DNA from: Linum tenue
Taxonomy: Eukaryota > Streptophyta > Magnoliopsida > Malpighiales > Linaceae
NCBI GenBank assembly: GCA_946122785.1
Contig: CAMGYJ010000010.1
Coordinates: 10,267,467 to 10,331,466, forward strand
Direction of reading: 5' to 3'
Length of the DNA stretch: 64,000 bases
Under the pieces are notes generated by a model. It saw only the letters and a program-made list of their open reading frames with translations. It ran no database searches and was not told the DNA's origin. The position numbers and the translations under genes were made by a program. How positions within the stretch are numbered: position 1 is the stretch's first letter; each line of letters opens with the position of its first letter. Shown piece after piece: positions 59,901-64,000 of the stretch.

Positions 59901-60672
59901 GAAATAAAAATATAAACATTGTTAATCTAAAGATGCCCTGATCAACACAAATATATATAACTAATTATCACAATCGACAAATAACACAAAATAAAATTTT
60001 AAATTGACAATAAATTATTTACAAAATTTCAAATCATTTAAGAATATAAACGAATTTAACATCAAATACTAAAAAAGAAATAAAGCAAAATTCATTCGAC
60101 CAACGGGTCGGGTAAAAGCTAGTGATATGTATGTTGATAAGTGATATGTATGTTGATTGCTTTGGACAAAAGGGATTATGTGTAGATCGTTGTTAAAGGA
60201 AGCTATCTATGTAGTAAATCATTTTGGGGAAAAAACACAAAAGTGATGTTGCTCTAAAAGCGTCGGAGGCTCCATTGATTTTCACCTTACATATGTTGGA
60301 GTTTCAAATCGAGATAACCTTTTGTTCTGTTATCTGATCGAAACAATTTTTTAGGTTCGCGTAACTTTTTGAGATATGAAGCCATAAATCGTCAAAGGTT
60401 TGCATTTGTCGCAAAAAAAGAAGGTCGTTTTGATGCCTCAAATAGGCCATTTATGATTTCGTTAAACTTTGGACGGCCCTTAGTTTGTCTCTGACCTCTG
60501 ATCAAGGCAAACTTGTTTCTTCTATTATTTAGAACAATTTTTTAACGACCCCAACTTTTATTGGGGCGCAATTTTCAAAAGAAAGCATTTAAAAAAAAGG
60601 TTTTGAGGATAACTTTACATTTATTTTCCACTTTTTGGGATATAATGTAAAAATACTTATATAATAAAAGCG
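56953..60672. other. Long non-coding stretch with repeat remnants
   Basis: 57485-58042 has several short open frames but no recognised domain. 58790-59335 is dense in CGGGTT/AACCCG and ends GTCATCCCTAC, the complement of a GTAGGGATGAC hAT-type terminus; the left end is unclear. The phrase 'taatatccttggattttta' occurs twice (58699 and 58799). 59340-60672 is AT-rich without a gene. Confidence 0.35.
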
Positions 60673-61071
60673 GGGTTACGTTTTCGGTGCACTCACTTTT
60701 TTGGGTGCATTCAATGCGCTCACTTCATAATTGTCATTATGAGCAGGCTATTCATGCCAATACAATGTTAATCATCACGTATGATACGACGAACAAGAAA
60801 CCCCATGAATTAGCACAAAAATTATTCCAAATTTACATTAATTTGATGGAATTATGGATTTAGGGTTAGGATTCATGATTTGGAGTTTAGATAAAAGTTC
60901 AAAATTAAAGGTTTAGGGCTTAGGGTAATGCATTGATTAGTTATGATCTTATGTTATATCATCATATTACACTCTTGCCAATCAAAATAAAAAAATTGAT
61001 GCCTTAAGGCTACTTTTAGAGTTGGGTGCTTTGAATACACTCATTTTTGTGAGTGCACCGAAGTAGCCACC
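60673..61071. mobile_element. MULE-like MITE (399 bp)
   Basis: The ends GGGTTACGTTTTCGGTGCAC and GGTGGCTACTTCGGTGCAC (complement) share the core TTCGGTGCACTCAC. The 9-bp duplication ATAAAAGCG is exact (60664-60672; 61072-61080). Non-coding. The surrounding sequence ('gtagtccttgaaaatttatg') resembles the MULE-like element at 39092-41362. Confidence 0.8.
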
Positions 61072-61080
61072 ATAAAAGCG

Positions 61081-62291
61081 GTAGTCCTTGAAAATTTATG
61101 CAAAATAAGAAAATTGTGTTCATCGAATAACCAAAAGCAAATTTATGGTGGTTTGAAGGTCAACGAAATCACAGTTGCCAGTTTGGGACAACAATTTGTT
61201 TTTTCGACAACGAAAGCATACCTTTGACACCATACGGCTTCAAAGATCTCGAATAGTTATGCGAAATAAAATAAAATTACGTCAATCAAATAACTAATCG
61301 CAATATTACAGATGACTGAAGGAATGAATATAAGGTGAAATTCGCTGGAGTCACCAGCAATTTTGTAGCCTGATCTTTGTGCTACAATAATTTGCACAGC
61401 TTCCACCTATAACAAATCAGCAATCAATCCTTCAACGCTTTTGTTAAAAGCAACTCACATGCAGATCGTTTGAGTCTCAAGCAATCTAGTTCAAACATAT
61501 ATAGTTTGAGAATAATTTATAAAATTAGTGTATATGTTAAGTTGGGGAAAATACTATATTTTGCATGCATAGGATCCATCTCTTTTTTTAATGAATATAG
61601 GATCCATCTCCTAATGAATAAAAAATGAAGAAAATCCAAATGAGAAGGCCAAGGTAGGACGTAGGAGAGACCGACAATACGAGGGAAGAGATGAGAGGAA
61701 AATGGTAGAAGAAAAGAAATAGAACAACAATTAGGTCCCAGTGAATGAAACCAATGACAATTTTATAAATAAAATGTCTATAATTTTATAAATAATAATA
61801 TATCATTCATTCTAGTCAATGGGCACGGTAATGACGTCTGTAGACGAATTCAGGCTCAGATAATAATAAACTACAAAAAGGAAGAGCAAAGAGAGTAAAT
61901 AATTTAATGACCTGTCGTTCCTGGAGAAGCATTTCTCACTACATTCTGGTATAGGTCTTGCTCAAGCAACCACCATGCAGCACTTGCTTCTGGTTATTTT
62001 CTCAGTGCAATTGCTCATATGCTGGTGCATTCAGAAACCTCACTCATGGTGTTTTGCAATCATGATATCAGAGTACCGACGTCTGTCAGAGTCCCAACAT
62101 CATAAGCAACCAAAATTGGATTAAACGTTTTCATTGACCTTTCACAAAGCGAACAAGGGCACATATTCAAAGGCCATTCCATCTACGTATTCTTCTCCCT
62201 AATATCACTAAAAGGGGAAAAGGCCACAATGCAGAAGAGAAACAGATAACACTAGTCAGAATGGAGGTATAGGAAGAAAAAAAGAGTCGAC
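61081..62291. other. 3' flank of the EF1-beta gene
   Basis: 61081-61340 shows relics of a MULE-like repeat. About 62000-62291 is the likely 3' UTR of the minus-strand EF1-beta gene; no strong poly(A) signal was identified. No other gene. Confidence 0.4.
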
Positions 62292-63752
62292 TTAGATTTT
62301 GTTGAAGGCAGCAATGTCGCAGCTCTGGATGTATTCGTTGCGGGGCTCAACTGTGAGGTACTCGTCGATAAGTGTATCCACAGAGACATCGTCATCCACA
62401 ATGGTCATCATAATCTGGAGCTTCTTGATTCCGTAACCAACAGCAACCAATTTTGCTGCAAGGAACTCATCATACACAAGATTACAACTTCGGGCAATGC
62501 ATAAGAATAAATAAAAAAAGTGTAAACAACATATATTTGAATAATACAAAACGTACATGCTCCCCAGAAGAGACCAGGCATCTCGATGCTCCTCACTGCC
62601 TCCTCCAACTTCTTCATGTCTGTCTCATCATCCCAAGGTTTCACATCCAACAGAACAGATGACTTCCCACCTACAGTAACCATTACAACGTTTCAGATTA
62701 TCACAGCTGCTTAAACACAAGCCACCAAAAGTAAAGCTGAATGACATTCCTACTAACAGATAGATAAAGCTTACTTTCTTTCTTCTTGGTAGAAGACTTG
62801 GCCTTCTCTCTCTCCTCCGCTGCCTTCTTGTCCTCTTCGGTCTCATCGCCAAAAAGATCCAAGTCGTCATCATCATCATCTCCAGCAGCAGCAGCAGCAG
62901 GAGCAGCCTTTAGATGGATGGCCAAGAGTTAGGTTCGATCAAACTACCAACATTAACAAAATTCCAGCAAACTAAACCAGAGAGTAGAGCATTTATTTGC
63001 TCTCAATTCCAAATATGATCTGTGTTTGATAGAGCTTCATCGATGAAGCCATAACAACCTAACAACGCAGTATTCTGGTCAGCTAACTACCAAAATGAGT
63101 AATCGGAGTTCCTTCTAGTCTAATATGATCTAAGTATAACGAGACTAACACATCAGTGACCATTGGATCGAAAAAACAATCAGTGCTGAAGTAATGGCAG
63201 TAAACTAACACTAAAAGAGAACATGCCAACTAATCCACAGTTAGAATTGAACCGAAAACGTACCTCTTTAGCAGAGGCGGCGGCGCCACCAACTCCTACA
63301 CCAGCAGCCTTTCCTGGGAAGCTAGAAAACCCCACCAACTCACAAGACCCATCAGCCGACTAATCAATGCAAAAGGGTTTAAGAAAGCCACTAGACACTA
63401 ACATAAAAAAAGTTACGAGCTTTCACTCGAAAATCGATCGAATTACCCACCTCGAAGCAAGCTTTGAAGATACAGAGTTGTACCACTTGCAGACATTGGG
63501 GAAGGAATCGCCGGGAACACCATGAACAGCAGCATAAACCCTCACATCATCCTTGGTAAACTTGTCTCTGGGCGAACAACGAAGCAATTGGAATCAGTTG
63601 GCAAATATATACACAAATTCGAGGTTCACAGGAACAAAGATGAAACACGAGGGAAGTAATACTAACCCGGAGATGTAGGATTTTCCGGCGAGGAAGGCCT
63701 CGAGGGCTTTAAGACCACCCTCGGTGTGGAGATCTGAGAATGTGACCGCCAT
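62292..63752 (-). CDS. EF1B-beta: Translation elongation factor 1-beta (EF1B guanine exchange subunit)
   Basis: CDS complement(join(62292..62455, 62557..62670, 62775..62907, 63264..63321, 63451..63567, 63667..63752)), 223 aa; every intron is GT-AG and in phase. The protein is part of the cytosolic eEF1B complex and catalyses GDP/GTP exchange on eEF1A. Residues 1-87 are the N-terminal GST-C-like domain ([37 protein letters not shown]). Residues 88-132 are an Ala stretch, the acidic [19 protein letters not shown] block and a Lys-rich linker. The rest is the exchange domain ([51 protein letters not shown]). The acidic block lacks the LFGSD serine of animal homologues, as in plants. The length fits the family (about 220-230 aa). 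Intact. Confidence 0.97.
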
Positions 63753-63828
63753 GGATAATGAACTGGCTGAAGACTTTGAAGACGAGACTTAAAGATCGGG
63801 AAAGAGAAAATAGTTCAGTGGAGAAAAA

Positions 63829-63858
63829 AGGCTATATATGGGGAAGCCAAAACCCTAA
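63829..63858 (-). promoter_or_regulatory. EF1-beta core promoter: TATA box and telo-box
   Basis: The minus strand has ATATATAG at about 63829-63837, some 80 bp upstream of the ATG. A telo-box AAACCCTAA (63850-63858 on the plus strand) lies just upstream of it. Telo-boxes next to core promoters are a known feature of plant translation-apparatus genes, which fits the product. The transcription start is inferred at about 63800. Confidence 0.65.
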
Positions 63859-64000
63859 TCTCGGAGTGCGCGGATATAATTCTATTTGCGAGCATTTCAA
63901 AAATAATTACTCAAAACTTATTGAATTCATTTATACCAAACGGTATGTAGGGGTTATTTGCTTGATGGATTTGGTGATGGATCATTCAACATTTGGTCAC

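Overview
The window is nuclear DNA of a flowering plant, most likely a eudicot. It is AT-rich and dominated by transposable elements. Only two protein genes look intact: a GAMYB-type R2R3-MYB gene (CDS 26406-29509, plus strand, three exons, miR159 target site in exon 2) and a translation elongation factor 1-beta gene (CDS 62292-63752, minus strand, six exons). There is also one intact nuclear tRNA-Thr(UGU) gene (5264-5335). The plant assignment rests on the miR159/GAMYB pair, a plastid trnL-trnF insertion, plant Ty1/copia and Ty3/gypsy elements, TRIMs and Pack-MULE-like elements. All functional statements come from reading the sequence and from family knowledge; no database search was run.

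Layout. 1-406: broken YIP4-like exon carrying a TRIM. 407-5263: old repeat debris, one gypsy LTR fragment and a strong hairpin. 5264-6302: tRNA-Thr and a nuclear plastid insertion (trnL 3' exon, spacer, part of trnF). 6640-12604: decayed gene fragment, SINE-like and foldback repeats, and a short MITE. 12605-18530: degenerate Ty1/copia element with target duplication GCCTC, itself hit by a MITE. 18659-24773: gypsy 3' LTR, a short non-autonomous LTR element and a solo LTR. 25500-29900: the GAMYB gene. 30051-31506: hAT-like element holding a MULE-like MITE. 31790-36720: LINE remnant carrying a gypsy solo LTR (with another solo LTR nested inside) and a TRIM. 36766-43061: gypsy LTR in the opposite orientation, opened by two MULE-like insertions that carry captured fragments of host genes (TIM17 plus a second fragment; EMC8/9-like). 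43062-55600: three or more nested gypsy elements with MITEs. 55576-62291: mostly non-coding, with one hypothetical small ORF. 62292-63900: EF1-beta gene and promoter.

The repeats form a readable nested history, because target-site duplications survive for at least a dozen insertions. Three signals go beyond routine annotation. First, a MITE family (termini CAATGCAGTCAAAA, 8-bp target duplications) is present three times, and two copies share a 62-codon ORF. Second, arrays of CACGG/CCGTG palindromes sit at the same LTR position in several different gypsy families, in two of them just upstream of a TATA box. Third, a MULE-like element carries a chimeric ORF that fuses the TIM17 N-terminus to another gene fragment.
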